Shown here in pieces: positions 33,629 through 43,052 of a DNA stretch of 64,000 bases (position 1 is its first letter; the number at the start of each line of letters is the position of its first letter). The stretch covers positions 682,001 to 746,000 of the forward strand of contig NZ_MDVN01000022.1 in assembly GCF_002741945.1 (NCBI RefSeq), given 5' to 3'. The DNA is from Gaetbulibacter sp. 4G1. Lineage in GTDB: Bacteria; Bacteroidota; Bacteroidia; Flavobacteriales; Flavobacteriaceae. The notes under the pieces were generated by a model. It had not been told where the DNA came from, made no database searches, and saw only the letters and a program-made list of their open reading frames with translations. The position numbers were made by a program, and so were the translations under genes.

Positions 33629-35827
33629 ATGAGTAAAAAAAGAAAAGGAAAATCCAGAAGAAAAGGGATTTCCAACCTAACAAATATAATCTTAAGTATT
33701 TTAAAAAAAGAAAGAAACCAAGCCTTAAATTATAAACAAATAGCTGCTAAACTTGGAGTAAATGATGCAAGTAGCAGAAATCAAATTATAAAAAAATTAC
33801 GCGATTTACAAGGAAAACAAGAAATTGAAGAAGTAGAACGTGGTAAGTATAAAGCTATTATAAGTACAGAATATTATACAGGCATCTTAGATTTAGCTGC
33901 TAAAGGTAATGGATATGTTATTTGTGATGAATTTGATGATGATGTATTTATAGCATCAAACAATATTAATAAGGCATTAGACGGTGATGAAGTAGAATTT
34001 TATGTTTATAAACGACGTAAACGTGGAAAATTAGAAGGTGAAATAACAGATATAATTAAACGTCAAAAAAGCGAATATGTTGGCGTTATTCAAATTCAGG
34101 ATAAAAAGAATTTTGCATTTGTAATTGCAGATAGCAATAAAATGTATAAAGATATTTTTATACCTATTAATAAAACATTTAAAGCAGAAGATGGTGATAA
34201 AGTTTTAGTAAAGCTTGAGGATTGGCCAGAAAAAGCAGATTCTCCTTATGGTAAAGTAATTCAGGTTTTAGGAAAACCAGGAGATCATAATACTGAAATT
34301 CATGCTATTCTAGCAGAGTATGGTTTACCTCACGAATTTCCATACGAGATTGAAGAATTTGCTAATAAATTAGATACTTCAATTACTAAAGAAGAAATAG
34401 CTAAACGACGCGATATGCGTAAAGATTTAACCTTTACAATAGATCCTAAAGATGCTAAAGATTTTGATGATGCATTATCTTTTAAAATATTAGATAATGG
34501 TTTGTATGAAATAGGTATTCATATTGCTGATGTTTCACATTATTTACAAGAAGGCACTATTTTAGATGATGAAGCTTTTGAACGCGCTACATCTGTATAT
34601 TTAGTAGATAGAGTAGTTCCAATGTTACCAGAAGTATTATCAAATAATGCATGTTCATTACGTCCACACGAAGAAAAATATACATTTTCTGCAGTATTTC
34701 AAATGAATGATAAATGTGAAATTAAGAACGAGTGGTTCGGACGTACTGTAACTTATAGCGATGCACGTTTTGCTTATGAAGAAGCACAAGCTATAATTGA
34801 ATCAAAAACTAACGATATCCCTGCAGCAGTTTCTTTAACTGGAAAAATTTATAAAACAGATCAAGCTATTGCTGATGCTATTTTAAAAATGGATGAATTA
34901 GCAAAAACTATGCGAAGAAAACGTATGAGTTCTGGTGCTATTTCATTTGATAAAGTAGAGGTAAAGTTTAATTTAGATAAAGACAATAACCCAGAAGGTG
35001 TATTCTTTAAAACAAGTAAAGATGCTAATAAATTAATTGAAGAATTTATGTTATTAGCAAACCGTAAAGTATCAGAATTTATTGGTAAACAATCACCTAA
35101 AAAAACATTTGTATATCGTGTACATGATGAACCAGACGATAGTAAACTAGTTAGTTTACAAGGAATCGTATCAAAGTTTGGATATAAACTTAATTTTAAA
35201 GACCGTAAAACAACATCAGCTTCGCTTAATAATTTACTTAAAGAAGTTAATGGTAAAAAAGAACAAAATTTAGTTGATACACTAGCTATTCGTAGTATGA
35301 GTAAAGCTGAATATACGACACATAATATTGGACACTACGGATTAGCTTTTGATTATTACAGTCACTTTACATCACCAATTCGTCGTTATCCAGATGTTAT
35401 GGCACATCGTTTATTACAACACTATTTAGATGGCGGGAAATCTGTTAATGAAGATGTTTATGAAGATAAATGTAATCATTCTAGTAATATGGAAAATTTA
35501 GCTACCAAAGCTGAGCGCGATTCAATAAAATACATGCAAATTAAATTTATGGAAGACCATAAAGATCAAGAGTTTGTTGGTGTAATTTCTGGAGTTACGG
35601 ATTGGGGAATTTATGTAGAAATAATTTCTAATAAATGCGAAGGGATGGTAAGTGTTCGTGATATGAAAGATGATCATTATGCTTTTGATCAAGATCAATA
35701 TGCTATGGTTGGTAGAAATACTAAAACCATATATCAGCTAGGAGATGAAGTTATTGTAAAAGTTAAAAATACCGATTTAGTTAAGAAACATCTTGATTTT
35801 AATTTGATTGGAAAAAATGAAAGTTAA
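33629..35827 (+). CDS. rnr: Ribonuclease R
   Basis: A 732-residue 3'-to-5' exoribonuclease. The N-terminus is Lys/Arg-rich followed by a winged-helix domain (YKQIAAKLGVNDASSRNQIIKKL). Cold-shock domains follow (residues ~80-230), then the RNB catalytic domain with LTFTIDPKDAKDFDDALSF (the catalytic acidic cluster), IGIHIADVSHYLQEG, MRRKRMSSGAISF and HYGLAFDYYSHFTSPIRRYPD. An S1 domain closes the protein (VGVISGVTDWGIYVEI). It degrades structured RNA and takes part in RNA quality control. Preceded by the long AT-rich gap. Confidence 0.96.
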   Translation: MSKKRKGKSRRKGISNLTNIILSILKKERNQALNYKQIAAKLGVNDASSRNQIIKKLRDLQGKQEIEEVERGKYKAIISTEYYTGILDLAAKGNGYVICDEFDDDVFIASNNINKALDGDEVEFYVYKRRKRGKLEGEITDIIKRQKSEYVGVIQIQDKKNFAFVIADSNKMYKDIFIPINKTFKAEDGDKVLVKLEDWPEKADSPYGKVIQVLGKPGDHNTEIHAILAEYGLPHEFPYEIEEFANKLDTSITKEEIAKRRDMRKDLTFTIDPKDAKDFDDALSFKILDNGLYEIGIHIADVSHYLQEGTILDDEAFERATSVYLVDRVVPMLPEVLSNNACSLRPHEEKYTFSAVFQMNDKCEIKNEWFGRTVTYSDARFAYEEAQAIIESKTNDIPAAVSLTGKIYKTDQAIADAILKMDELAKTMRRKRMSSGAISFDKVEVKFNLDKDNNPEGVFFKTSKDANKLIEEFMLLANRKVSEFIGKQSPKKTFVYRVHDEPDDSKLVSLQGIVSKFGYKLNFKDRKTTSASLNNLLKEVNGKKEQNLVDTLAIRSMSKAEYTTHNIGHYGLAFDYYSHFTSPIRRYPDVMAHRLLQHYLDGGKSVNEDVYEDKCNHSSNMENLATKAERDSIKYMQIKFMEDHKDQEFVGVISGVTDWGIYVEIISNKCEGMVSVRDMKDDHYAFDQDQYAMVGRNTKTIYQLGDEVIVKVKNTDLVKKHLDFNLIGKNES

Positions 35828-35923
35828 TTGGGTTAAGAAAGGTTTATTTAATTTTTTTTAAAACAAAACAAAACTTTATGTAACATTTACAATAATTACA
35901 ACTACTTATAAAAAAAACAATTT

Positions 35924-36247
35924 ATGATATTAACAACAACAAACACTATAGAAGGACATAAAATACAAGACTATTTAGGTATTGTATCAGGTATAGCGTA
36001 TAATTCAAGTTATAAATATAAAGGCACAAGCGTTTCTTTTAAAGATATGTTTAAAATGTCTAAATATTATGAAGCTTATTCAGCTGGATTAGAGTTAATA
36101 AAAGAAGAAGCTTTTCAAAAATTAAATGATAATGCAATAGCATTAAAAGCAAATGCAGTTGTAGGTATAAAAATTGATATTGAGCCATTAGCAAACTCCT
36201 CCACTTTAATAGTTTCAATAACTGGAACAGCTGTAAAAGTTAATTAA
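35924..36247 (+). CDS. YbjQ family protein (putative heavy-metal-binding domain)
   Basis: A 107-residue cytoplasmic protein. The sequence follows the YbjQ/UPF0145 pattern: TTTNTIEGHKIQDYLGIVSG, a middle with KYYEAYSAGLELIKEEAFQKL, and NAVVGIKIDIEP near the end. The family forms pentameric rings of unknown role; metal binding has been proposed. It is a single gene between rnr and the DUF2807 gene. Confidence 0.87.
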   Translation: MILTTTNTIEGHKIQDYLGIVSGIAYNSSYKYKGTSVSFKDMFKMSKYYEAYSAGLELIKEEAFQKLNDNAIALKANAVVGIKIDIEPLANSSTLIVSITGTAVKVN

Positions 36248-36312
36248 ATAATAAAATAAATTTTAGATATTAAAAAAGGGAATAATTATTGATAATTTTG
36301 CGTTAAGTAAAA

Positions 36313-36340
36313 AACCTTATTATTAATTAAGGTTGTTTAA
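36313..36340 (+). terminator. Weak terminator after the YbjQ gene
   Basis: Stem AACCTT (36313-36318) / AAGGTT (36329-36334) is followed by GTTTAA. It is AT-rich and weak but well placed between two same-strand genes. Confidence 0.4.
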
Positions 36341-36384
36341 TAGCGAATTACGCTTGACTGATAAAAACAAAAAACCCTTAAAAA

Positions 36385-37059
36385 ATGAAACAAATACTGT
36401 CAATTTTAGCAATTATTATTTCTTCAACTGTTTTTGCACAAGAATCCATAGAAAAGACAATAGGAGAGTTTAAAGAACTTAAAGTGTATGATTTAATTGA
36501 AGTTGAATTAATTAAATCTAAAGAAAACAAAATAATTATTACAGGAGAAAACAAAGAAGATGTTTTAATTAATAACAAAAATGGAAAGTTAAAAATTAAA
36601 ATGAAATTAGAAGAAATTTTTGATGGTAATAAAACCTCAGTTAAGTTATATTATTCTAGTGTTGATATTATTGATGTTAATGAAGGAGCTAAAGTTTTTT
36701 CAGATGATAAAATAAAACAATTTGAAATTGATTTAAAAGCTCAAGAAGGCGGAAAGATTGACGTAAAACTAAATGTAACTTATGCAAATATTAAATCTGT
36801 AACAGGTGGCGTAATTAAAGCAACTGGTAAAGCTAAAAGTCAAGATATATCTATACTGACAGGAGGTGTTTATAAAGCAGGAGAACTTAAAACAGATAAA
36901 ACTGAAGTTGCTATTAGAGCTGCTGGAGAAGCATATGTAAATGCCTCGAAATTAGTAGATATAAAAATTAGAGCCGGAGGTGATGTTTTTATATACGGCG
37001 ATCCAGAAACAGTTAACGAAAGTAGAGTTTTTGGTGGGCGTGTAAAACGTATGAATTAG
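36385..37059 (+). CDS. Secreted head-GIN (DUF2807) domain protein
   Basis: A 224-residue exported protein (signal peptide LSILAIIISSTVFAQ). The body is a series of short beta-strands (FKELKVYDLIEVELIKSKENKIIITG, then NVTYANIKSVTGGVIKATG and TEVAIRAAGEAYVNASKLVDIKIRAGGDVFIYGDPE), the parallel beta-helix-like DUF2807 fold common in Bacteroidota. Role unknown; probably periplasmic or surface. A strong terminator follows it. Confidence 0.88.
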   Translation: MKQILSILAIIISSTVFAQESIEKTIGEFKELKVYDLIEVELIKSKENKIIITGENKEDVLINNKNGKLKIKMKLEEIFDGNKTSVKLYYSSVDIIDVNEGAKVFSDDKIKQFEIDLKAQEGGKIDVKLNVTYANIKSVTGGVIKATGKAKSQDISILTGGVYKAGELKTDKTEVAIRAAGEAYVNASKLVDIKIRAGGDVFIYGDPETVNESRVFGGRVKRMN

Positions 37060-37079
37060 AAACCATTAAACATAAATTA

Positions 37080-37110
37080 AAAACCCGCTATTAATAGCGG
37101 GTTTTCTTTT
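37080..37110 (+). terminator. Strong rho-independent terminator
   Basis: A perfect palindrome, AAAACCCGCTA then TAGCGGGTTTT around a TTAA centre (37080-37105), is followed by CTTTT. It ends the DUF2807 transcript. Confidence 0.9.
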
Positions 37111-37180
37111 CAAATAGTGTGTACAAGCAATTTAATAATCGTAAAATATTTCTTTACTTTGTGTGAAGCTTTACACAAAT

Positions 37181-37876
37181 ATGTTTGATGATATTTTAAC
37201 AGCTATTCCTTTTGGAATAATTCTAGCCTTTACTATTGGCCCAGTTTTTTTTGTGCTTTTAGAAACCAGTGCCACAAAAGGGTTTAGAAGTGCATTAATA
37301 TTTGATTTAGGCGTTATTCTTGCAGATATTATTTTTATTATAATTGCTTTTTATAGTACAAATAGCTTAAGAGGAAAAATAAAAGACGATCCTAGTTTTT
37401 TAATTTTTGGTGGTGTTTTATTAATAGTTTACGGTATTATTTCGTTTATAAAAACATCTAAATCGTTTCGATCTATAGTAAAAGAATATCATAAAGTAGA
37501 AATTCAAAAAGATTATGGTAAACTTTTTGTTAAAGGGTTTTTGCTTAACTTCATTAACATAGGGGTTTTATTAGGCTGGTTAGGCTTTATTGTTTTAGGA
37601 GATTCGTTAACAACATCAAAGAATGGAGAAATAGTTTTCATTGTAACTATGTTAACCTCCTATTTTGTTGCAGATTTGTTTAAAATAGTAATAGCAAAGC
37701 GGCTAAAAGACAGATTAACCCCACGACTTATTTTTAAAACTAAAAAAATAATTGCTTTAGTTATTTTAGGTTTTGGAATACTACTACTCGTTCAAGGCTT
37801 ATTTCCTGAAACTTACGAAAGAAATAAAGAAAAATTGGAGCAAATTAACCCTATAAAAGAAAAGCTTCCAGAGTAA
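37181..37876 (+). CDS. LysE/RhtB family transporter
   Basis: A 231-residue inner-membrane protein with six hydrophobic segments. The opening ILTAIPFGIILAFTIGPVFFVLLETSATKGFRSALIFDLGVILAD is the LysE/RhtB signature (G-P-x-x-x-x-x followed by G). Members export amino acids such as lysine, threonine or homoserine. I chose the ATG at 37181; a GTG at 37163 lies in a promoter-like TTTGTG context. The substrate is not known. The gene ends in a terminator that runs into tRNA-Cys on the other strand. Confidence 0.88.
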   Translation: MFDDILTAIPFGIILAFTIGPVFFVLLETSATKGFRSALIFDLGVILADIIFIIIAFYSTNSLRGKIKDDPSFLIFGGVLLIVYGIISFIKTSKSFRSIVKEYHKVEIQKDYGKLFVKGFLLNFINIGVLLGWLGFIVLGDSLTTSKNGEIVFIVTMLTSYFVADLFKIVIAKRLKDRLTPRLIFKTKKIIALVILGFGILLLVQGLFPETYERNKEKLEQINPIKEKLPE

Positions 37877-37893
37877 AACTGAAAGCTTTTTTT
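37860..37893 (+). terminator. Terminator overlapping the LysE gene end
   Basis: AAAAGCTT (37860-37867) pairs with AAGCTTTT (37883-37890) and is followed by TTT. The left arm lies within the last codons of the gene. Confidence 0.6.
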
Positions 37894-37894
37894 G

Positions 37895-37965
37895 AGGCGT
37901 CGAGCGGATTCGAACCGCTGTAGAAGGTTTTGCAGACCTCTGCCTAGCCACTCGGCCACGACGCC
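37895..37965 (-). tRNA. tRNA-Cys (anticodon GCA)
   Basis: Read on the minus strand, the acceptor arms GGCGTCG and CGACGCC pair perfectly. The anticodon stem AGAGG... encloses the loop CTGCAAA (anticodon GCA), and the T arm GCGGTTCGAATCCGC is intact. The discriminator base is U, as expected for tRNA-Cys. CCA is not encoded. Length 71 nt. Confidence 0.96.
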
Positions 37966-38066
37966 ATTAAATTTTTGCTATTAAAATATGTCTTAGACTA
38001 TTTTTGAGAGGGTATCAAAAACTTGCTGCAAATGTAAAAAAAAATATAACTTTTCCTTACAAAAAA

Positions 38067-38429
38067 TTAGATTTTACGCTTATCAGTCATTTTTATCGTT
38101 ACACGTTCTACATCGCCTCCAATTGGAGGGTTTAGTTTACTTACCCAAACAGTAGCTTTTTTTACTAATTTATCTTCATTAAATATTCTATTAAGCATAC
38201 GTTTTGCAACAGTTTCAAGTAGATGAGAAGGCTTTTCCATTTCTTCTTTAATAACCCTATTTAAAAACACATAGTCAACAGTATCAATAAGTTTATCGGT
38301 TTTTGCTGAAGCTTGTAAGTTTGCTTTAACTTCTAAATCTACCCGATAATCGCTTCCTATTTTGGTTTCTTCTTTTAAACAACCATGGTATGCAAATACG
38401 CGTATGTTTTCAACTTTTATAATTCCCAT
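38067..38429 (-). CDS. folB: Dihydroneopterin aldolase
   Basis: A 120-residue enzyme of folate synthesis that cleaves dihydroneopterin to hydroxymethyl-dihydropterin and glycolaldehyde. Motifs are IKVENIRVFAYHGCLKEE (active-site Tyr-His-Gly), IGSDYRVDLEVKA, DTVDYVFLNRVI and the C-terminal VWVSKLNPPIGGDVERVTI with the catalytic Lys. It diverges from glnS across a ~250-bp gap and is a single gene here; the other folate genes are not in the window. Confidence 0.94.
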   Translation of the reverse strand: MGIIKVENIRVFAYHGCLKEETKIGSDYRVDLEVKANLQASAKTDKLIDTVDYVFLNRVIKEEMEKPSHLLETVAKRMLNRIFNEDKLVKKATVWVSKLNPPIGGDVERVTIKMTDKRKI

Positions 38430-38654
38430 AAAGCAAAGTACTAGAATATTTAATTGGTAAACAAATCAAATATAATACTAATAACACTAGTTTTAGGTTT
38501 ATAAAGCTTGGCTTAGATGAAGTAATTTACCAAAGGTTATATCATTTTTATAGCCAGATACTATATAACCAACAAATAATAGTTATATGTTTTTAGACCT
38601 TCCGATTTAATATATTGGAAGACCTTTTTACGTTTATATCTCGCTTTATTTCTA

Positions 38655-38662
38655 TAAATTTG
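38655..38662 (+). promoter_or_regulatory. Candidate -7 element for glnS
   Basis: TAAATTTG fits TAnnTTTG, 18 bases before the ATG at 38681. It supports that start over an in-frame ATG-like start upstream at 38615. Confidence 0.5.
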
Positions 38663-38680
38663 TGCTTTATTTTTAAAAGC

Positions 38681-40690
38681 ATGTCTGAAGAAAAAAAGTC
38701 GCTTAATTTTTTAGAGCAAATTATTGAAGAAGATTTGGTTAACGGAATGCCAAAAGAAAATTTACGTTTTCGTTTTCCGCCAGAACCAAATGGTTATTTA
38801 CATATTGGGCATACTAAAGCCATAGGTATTAGTTTTGGTTTGGGTGAAAAGTATAATGCGCCAGTAAATTTACGTTTTGATGACACAAACCCAGCAAAAG
38901 AAGAGCAAGAATATGTAGATGCTATAAAGCAAGATATTAATTGGTTAGGCTATAAGTGGGCAAATGAATTGTATTCTTCAGATTATTTTCAACAGCTTTA
39001 TGACTGGGCTGTTTTACTTATTAAAGAAGGAAAGGCTTATGTAGACTCACAGTCTAGCGAAGCTATGGCTGAACAAAAAGGCACGCCAACACAACCAGGT
39101 GTTGATGGGCCATATAGAAACAGAAGTATTGCTGAAAACCTAGATTTATTTGAACGCATGAAAAATGGTGAGTTTGAAGAAGGCTCACATATTTTGCGTG
39201 CAAAAATAAATATGCAACACACTAATATGCTAATGCGTGATCCTATTATGTATCGCGTTTTAAAGAAACACCATCACAGAACAGGAAATGATTGGTGTAT
39301 ATACCCAATGTACGATTGGACACATGGTGAAAGCGATTATATTGAGCAAATATCACATTCATTATGTTCTTTAGAATTTAAGCCTCATAGAGAGCTTTAC
39401 GACTGGTTTAAAGAGCAAGTGTATGCTTATAGCAAAAATAAGTATCCAGCGCTTCCTAAACAGCGTGAATTTGCACGCTTAAACTTGAGTTATACTATTA
39501 TGAGTAAGCGTAAGTTGCTACAATTAGTTGAAGATAAAATCGTTTCTGGTTGGGACGACCCGCGTATGCCTACTATTTCTGGTTTACGCCGCCGAGGTTA
39601 TACCCCTAACGCAATTAGAAAATTTATTGAAACCGTTGGTGTAGCAAAACGAGACAATGTAATAGATGTATCGCTTTTAGAGTTTTGTATTCGAGAAGAT
39701 TTAAATAAAACGGCACCGCGAGTTATGGCGGTTTTAAACCCAATAAAATTAGTAATTACTAATTATCCTGAAGATAAAGAGGAGTGGCTTGATGCTGAAA
39801 ATAATCAAGAAGATGAAAGTGCTGGTTTTAGAAAAGTACCTTTTTCGCGTGAATTGTATATTGAAAAAGAAGATTTTAAAGAAGAGGCTGGTAACAAGTT
39901 TTTTAGATTAAAACTAGGCGGAGAAGTGCGTCTTAAAAACGCTTATATTATTAAAGCTGATAGTGTTGTAAAAGATGCAAATGAAAATATTACAGAGGTA
40001 CACTGCACATATAGTGAAGACACTTCAAAAAAGGTAAAGGGGACATTGCATTGGGTGTCAATAAAGCATGCAATAAAGGCTGAGGTTAGAGAATATGATA
40101 GGTTATTTAATGACGAAGCTCCTGATAGTCAACAAGATAAAACGTTTATGGATTTTATTAATCCAAACTCTTTAAAAGTTATTAAAGCCTTTGTTGAGCC
40201 TAGTTTAAAAGAAGCTAAGGCGGGAAATAGGTTTCAATTTCAACGATTAGGGTATTTTAATGTTGATAATGACTCAACTTCAAAAGCATTAATATTTAAT
40301 AAAACTGTTGGTTTAAGAGATTCTTGGGCAAAACAAAAACCTAAAAACAATCAAACTAAACAAAAGAGTGCTGTTGGTAATAACAAAAGCGAACGAAAAG
40401 CGATCAGTATTATTCAGCAATTAGGAAAAAAATACACAAATCTACCTACTGAAAAGCAATTAAAAGTTAAAGCAGAAATTCAAGAATTAGCAAAAAAGGT
40501 GTCTTATGAAGACTTAGAACCTTTGTTTGCAACAGCTGTTAAAAAAGCAGGAACACGTATTGCCATAATGTTGGCGTTAGGTGTTTTACTTAAAAATGGA
40601 TTAGAACGAAATGAAGCAATAAATGAGTTTATTGCTAAAGCACTAGATGATAAAAACGAGCTCTTAGTAGCTGAAGCTGAAGCAATTTAG
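38681..40690 (+). CDS. glnS: Glutaminyl-tRNA synthetase with C-terminal extension
   Basis: A 669-residue class I aminoacyl-tRNA synthetase. The HIGH motif is in FPPEPNGYLHIGHTKA and the KMSKS-like motif in YTIMSKRKL; GWDDPRMPTISGLRRRGYTP is the GlnRS-specific stretch. The beta-barrel anticodon domain ends at about residue 555. About 110 more residues follow (KSERKAISIIQQLGKKYTNLP...NEAINEFIAKAL), a helical appendix that may be the YqeY-like domain found fused to some Bacteroidota GlnRS; I am not sure. The start is the ATG at 38681, directly after the promoter. Confidence 0.95.
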   Translation: MSEEKKSLNFLEQIIEEDLVNGMPKENLRFRFPPEPNGYLHIGHTKAIGISFGLGEKYNAPVNLRFDDTNPAKEEQEYVDAIKQDINWLGYKWANELYSSDYFQQLYDWAVLLIKEGKAYVDSQSSEAMAEQKGTPTQPGVDGPYRNRSIAENLDLFERMKNGEFEEGSHILRAKINMQHTNMLMRDPIMYRVLKKHHHRTGNDWCIYPMYDWTHGESDYIEQISHSLCSLEFKPHRELYDWFKEQVYAYSKNKYPALPKQREFARLNLSYTIMSKRKLLQLVEDKIVSGWDDPRMPTISGLRRRGYTPNAIRKFIETVGVAKRDNVIDVSLLEFCIREDLNKTAPRVMAVLNPIKLVITNYPEDKEEWLDAENNQEDESAGFRKVPFSRELYIEKEDFKEEAGNKFFRLKLGGEVRLKNAYIIKADSVVKDANENITEVHCTYSEDTSKKVKGTLHWVSIKHAIKAEVREYDRLFNDEAPDSQQDKTFMDFINPNSLKVIKAFVEPSLKEAKAGNRFQFQRLGYFNVDNDSTSKALIFNKTVGLRDSWAKQKPKNNQTKQKSAVGNNKSERKAISIIQQLGKKYTNLPTEKQLKVKAEIQELAKKVSYEDLEPLFATAVKKAGTRIAIMLALGVLLKNGLERNEAINEFIAKALDDKNELLVAEAEAI

Positions 40691-40766
40691 AAAATAACGA
40701 AGTGTTAAATAAAAGAGCACATAAATTTTTTTAGCTATATTTAACTACTAACTAAAACAAATTATT

Positions 40767-41252
40767 ATGGATTTTTTAAACTTCCCTGCAATTCTTGTTG
40801 CAGCTGTTTCTGCATTAGTTGTTGGATTTATTTGGTATAACCCAAAAGTTTTTGGCAATGCCTGGATGAAGGCAGCTGGCATGACAGACGAACAGGTAAA
40901 AGGCGGTAATATGGCGAAGATTTTTACTCTAGCCTTTATTTTTGCTTTTTTATTAGCCATGACTATGACGCAAATGAGTATTCATCAAACCGGAGCCTTA
41001 AGTTTAATTGGAGGTGATTCAAGTACGGCTCTTCCTTCTTATGCAGCATTTATGGCTGATTATGGAGGCTCTTATAGAACATTTAAACACGGAGCACTGC
41101 ATGGTGTTTTTGCAGGTATTTTTGTTGCTCTTCCTATTATTGGAACCAACGCTTTATTTGAACGCAAAGGTGCTAAATATATATTTATAAATAGCGGCTA
41201 TTGGATTGTTACACTTGGTGTAATGGGAGCAATTGTATGTGGTTGGGTATAA
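40767..41252 (+). CDS. DUF1761 membrane protein
   Basis: A 161-residue inner-membrane protein with four hydrophobic segments. It starts NFPAILVAAVSALVVGFIWYNPKVFGNAWMKAAGMTDEQVKGG, which is the DUF1761 signature, and the middle loop has TFKHGALHGVFAGIFVALP. Function unknown. It lies 76 bases after glnS and ends at a good terminator, so it may be read through from glnS or have its own promoter. Confidence 0.88.
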   Translation: MDFLNFPAILVAAVSALVVGFIWYNPKVFGNAWMKAAGMTDEQVKGGNMAKIFTLAFIFAFLLAMTMTQMSIHQTGALSLIGGDSSTALPSYAAFMADYGGSYRTFKHGALHGVFAGIFVALPIIGTNALFERKGAKYIFINSGYWIVTLGVMGAIVCGWV

Positions 41253-41276
41253 ATTTGTAAATTTTTAACATAAATA

Positions 41277-41308
41277 AAGACTGAGGTAATTAACTTCGGT
41301 CTTTTTTC
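41277..41308 (+). terminator. Rho-independent terminator after the DUF1761 gene
   Basis: AAGACTGAGGT (41277-41287) pairs with ACTTCGGTCTT (41293-41303) with G-T wobbles and a short loop, followed by a run of T. Confidence 0.8.
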
Positions 41309-41316
41309 TTTTTGTA

Positions 41317-42477
41317 TTGATACATTATAAAATATATAGCACAGTTAGTCAGCTTCCTAATTCTTGGGATGCGCTTCAAAACCACGATATTTTTTTAAAA
41401 ACATCATTTTTAAAAGGGCTAGAGTCTTCTTCACCTAGTAATATTACATCATACTATTTAGGTGTTTTTAAAGCTGAAAAATTAATCGCTATTGCTATTA
41501 TTCAGCGAGTAGAAATGTACCTAGATGATATATTTAGAAAAACCTCAAACAACATTATTAAACAAGTTGCAAAACAATTGGTTTCAAAAATTATAAAAGG
41601 GAACGCGCTAATTGTTGGTAATTTAATGCATACCGGACAACACGGCTTGTGTTTTTTAAAAGAAGAAATATCTCAATCTGAATATCTAAATATTATTAAT
41701 AAAGCTTTAAGCGATTTAACATTAGATATTAAATCAAAGTTTAATAAAAAAATAAGAATCATTGCTTTTAAAGATTATTTTGAAAACGATACTATTCATA
41801 ATGATTCTGAGTTTTTTAAAAATAGCAACCTGTATAAAGTGCAAGTGCAACCAAATATGATGCTTTCTATTTTAAATCACTGGAAGACACCAGAGGATTA
41901 TATAGAAGCTTTCAATAAAAAATACAAAAGGCGCTATAAAACAGCACGAAAAAAAGCCAAAATACTTGATTGCAAAGAGTTAAACGAAGATTTTATTAAA
42001 AACAATTCTGAAACTATTTTTAAGTTATACGAAACTGTTTCAGACAATGCAGGGGTTAATTCATTCAAATTAAATAAAGCTCATTTTTATAATTTAAAAG
42101 CTAGCTTAAAAGACAAATTTAAGGTTTACGGATATTTTTTAAATGAAGAATTAATAGGTTTTTATACTTTAATTTTAAATAATGATGTTTTAGAAACATA
42201 TTTTTTGGGTTACAATAAAGATTTACAACAGAAACATCAAATGTATTTAAATATGCTTTTTAATATGGCATTTTTTAGCATTGAAAATAATTTTAAAACC
42301 ATTGTTTACGCCAGAACCGCTATGGAAATTAAAAGTTCTATTGGAGCAAAACCTAACACAATGCATGTGTATTTAAAACATACAAATAACTTTATAGCAA
42401 ATACGGTTTTAAAGTGTATTGTAAAATATATGAATCCTATTAAAAAGTGGGAAGAAAGACACCCTTTTAAGTTATAA
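41317..42477 (+). CDS. GNAT/FemAB-like acyltransferase
   Basis: A 386-residue protein with a TTG start just after the terminator (IHYKIYSTVSQLPNSWDALQNHDIFLKTSFL). The C-terminal half (residues ~190-350) has the peptidoglycan-recognition/BioF2-type GNAT pattern: YKRRYKTARKKAKIL, FKVYGYFLNEELIGFYTLILNN, ETYFLGYNKDLQQKHQMYLNMLFNMA. Related proteins attach amino acids or acyl groups to cell-wall or lipid products; the real substrate is unknown. It stands alone between a terminator and a secreted protein gene. Confidence 0.78.
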   Translation: MIHYKIYSTVSQLPNSWDALQNHDIFLKTSFLKGLESSSPSNITSYYLGVFKAEKLIAIAIIQRVEMYLDDIFRKTSNNIIKQVAKQLVSKIIKGNALIVGNLMHTGQHGLCFLKEEISQSEYLNIINKALSDLTLDIKSKFNKKIRIIAFKDYFENDTIHNDSEFFKNSNLYKVQVQPNMMLSILNHWKTPEDYIEAFNKKYKRRYKTARKKAKILDCKELNEDFIKNNSETIFKLYETVSDNAGVNSFKLNKAHFYNLKASLKDKFKVYGYFLNEELIGFYTLILNNDVLETYFLGYNKDLQQKHQMYLNMLFNMAFFSIENNFKTIVYARTAMEIKSSIGAKPNTMHVYLKHTNNFIANTVLKCIVKYMNPIKKWEERHPFKL

Positions 42478-42538
42478 AAAGAAATACATATTAAGTAATT
42501 TAATAAGCTTTCGACTTATACCTTATAAATATGTAGTT

Positions 42539-43033
42539 ATGAAAAAATTTATTTTTCTTGTTATTATCTTCCCTTTTTTTACTTTTTCCCAAACGATGGA
42601 TAATAAAACACTTGAGAGTATTTATACTTCTGTAAGTGATTCTATTCAAGGGAAAAATGGGTCTTGGCATTTTTTTATTAAAGATATTCAGTTACTATCT
42701 ATAACAGACACCAAGAATAATAGAATGCGAATTATTTCACCGATTGCAGAATCAAAAAGTTTAAATAATGATTTGATTAAAGCTGCTCTAGTTGCAAACT
42801 TTCATACAGCTTTAGATGTTAAATATGCAGTTTCTGATGGTGTTTTATGGTCCGTATTTATTCACCCGCTAAAAGAATTATCTAAAAACCAAGTAAAAGA
42901 TGCTGTTAGCCAAGTGTATTATGCGAATGTAAATTTTGGAAGCACATTTGCAAGCACATCACTTGTTTTTCCTGGAAAGTTAAGCAAGGAGGAAAAACAA
43001 AAAGAAGAAGAGCCTAAACTTAGGAAGTTGTAA
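42539..43033 (+). CDS. Hypothetical secreted protein
   Basis: A 164-residue exported protein (signal peptide FIFLVIIFPFFTFSQ). The mature part is compact (KNGSWHFFIKDIQLLSITDTKNNRMRIISPIAES, then DLIKAALVANFHTALDVKYAVSDGVLWSVFIHPL) and ends in a charged tail rich in Lys and Glu. It looks like a conserved flavobacterial unknown of the periplasm. No family is recognised. Confidence 0.75.
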   Translation: MKKFIFLVIIFPFFTFSQTMDNKTLESIYTSVSDSIQGKNGSWHFFIKDIQLLSITDTKNNRMRIISPIAESKSLNNDLIKAALVANFHTALDVKYAVSDGVLWSVFIHPLKELSKNQVKDAVSQVYYANVNFGSTFASTSLVFPGKLSKEEKQKEEEPKLRKL

Positions 43034-43052
43034 AAGCAATTTTTAACCGAGT

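Noticed and set aside
38615-38680. A longer N-terminus for glnS beginning at 38615
   Set aside because: The extra 22 residues are hydrophobic and not part of GlnRS, and the promoter element TAAATTTG lies within them; the ATG at 38681 is the family start.
41008-41190. A 60-codon open frame inside the DUF1761 gene
   Set aside because: It is an out-of-frame reading of a well-supported membrane protein gene and has no family features.
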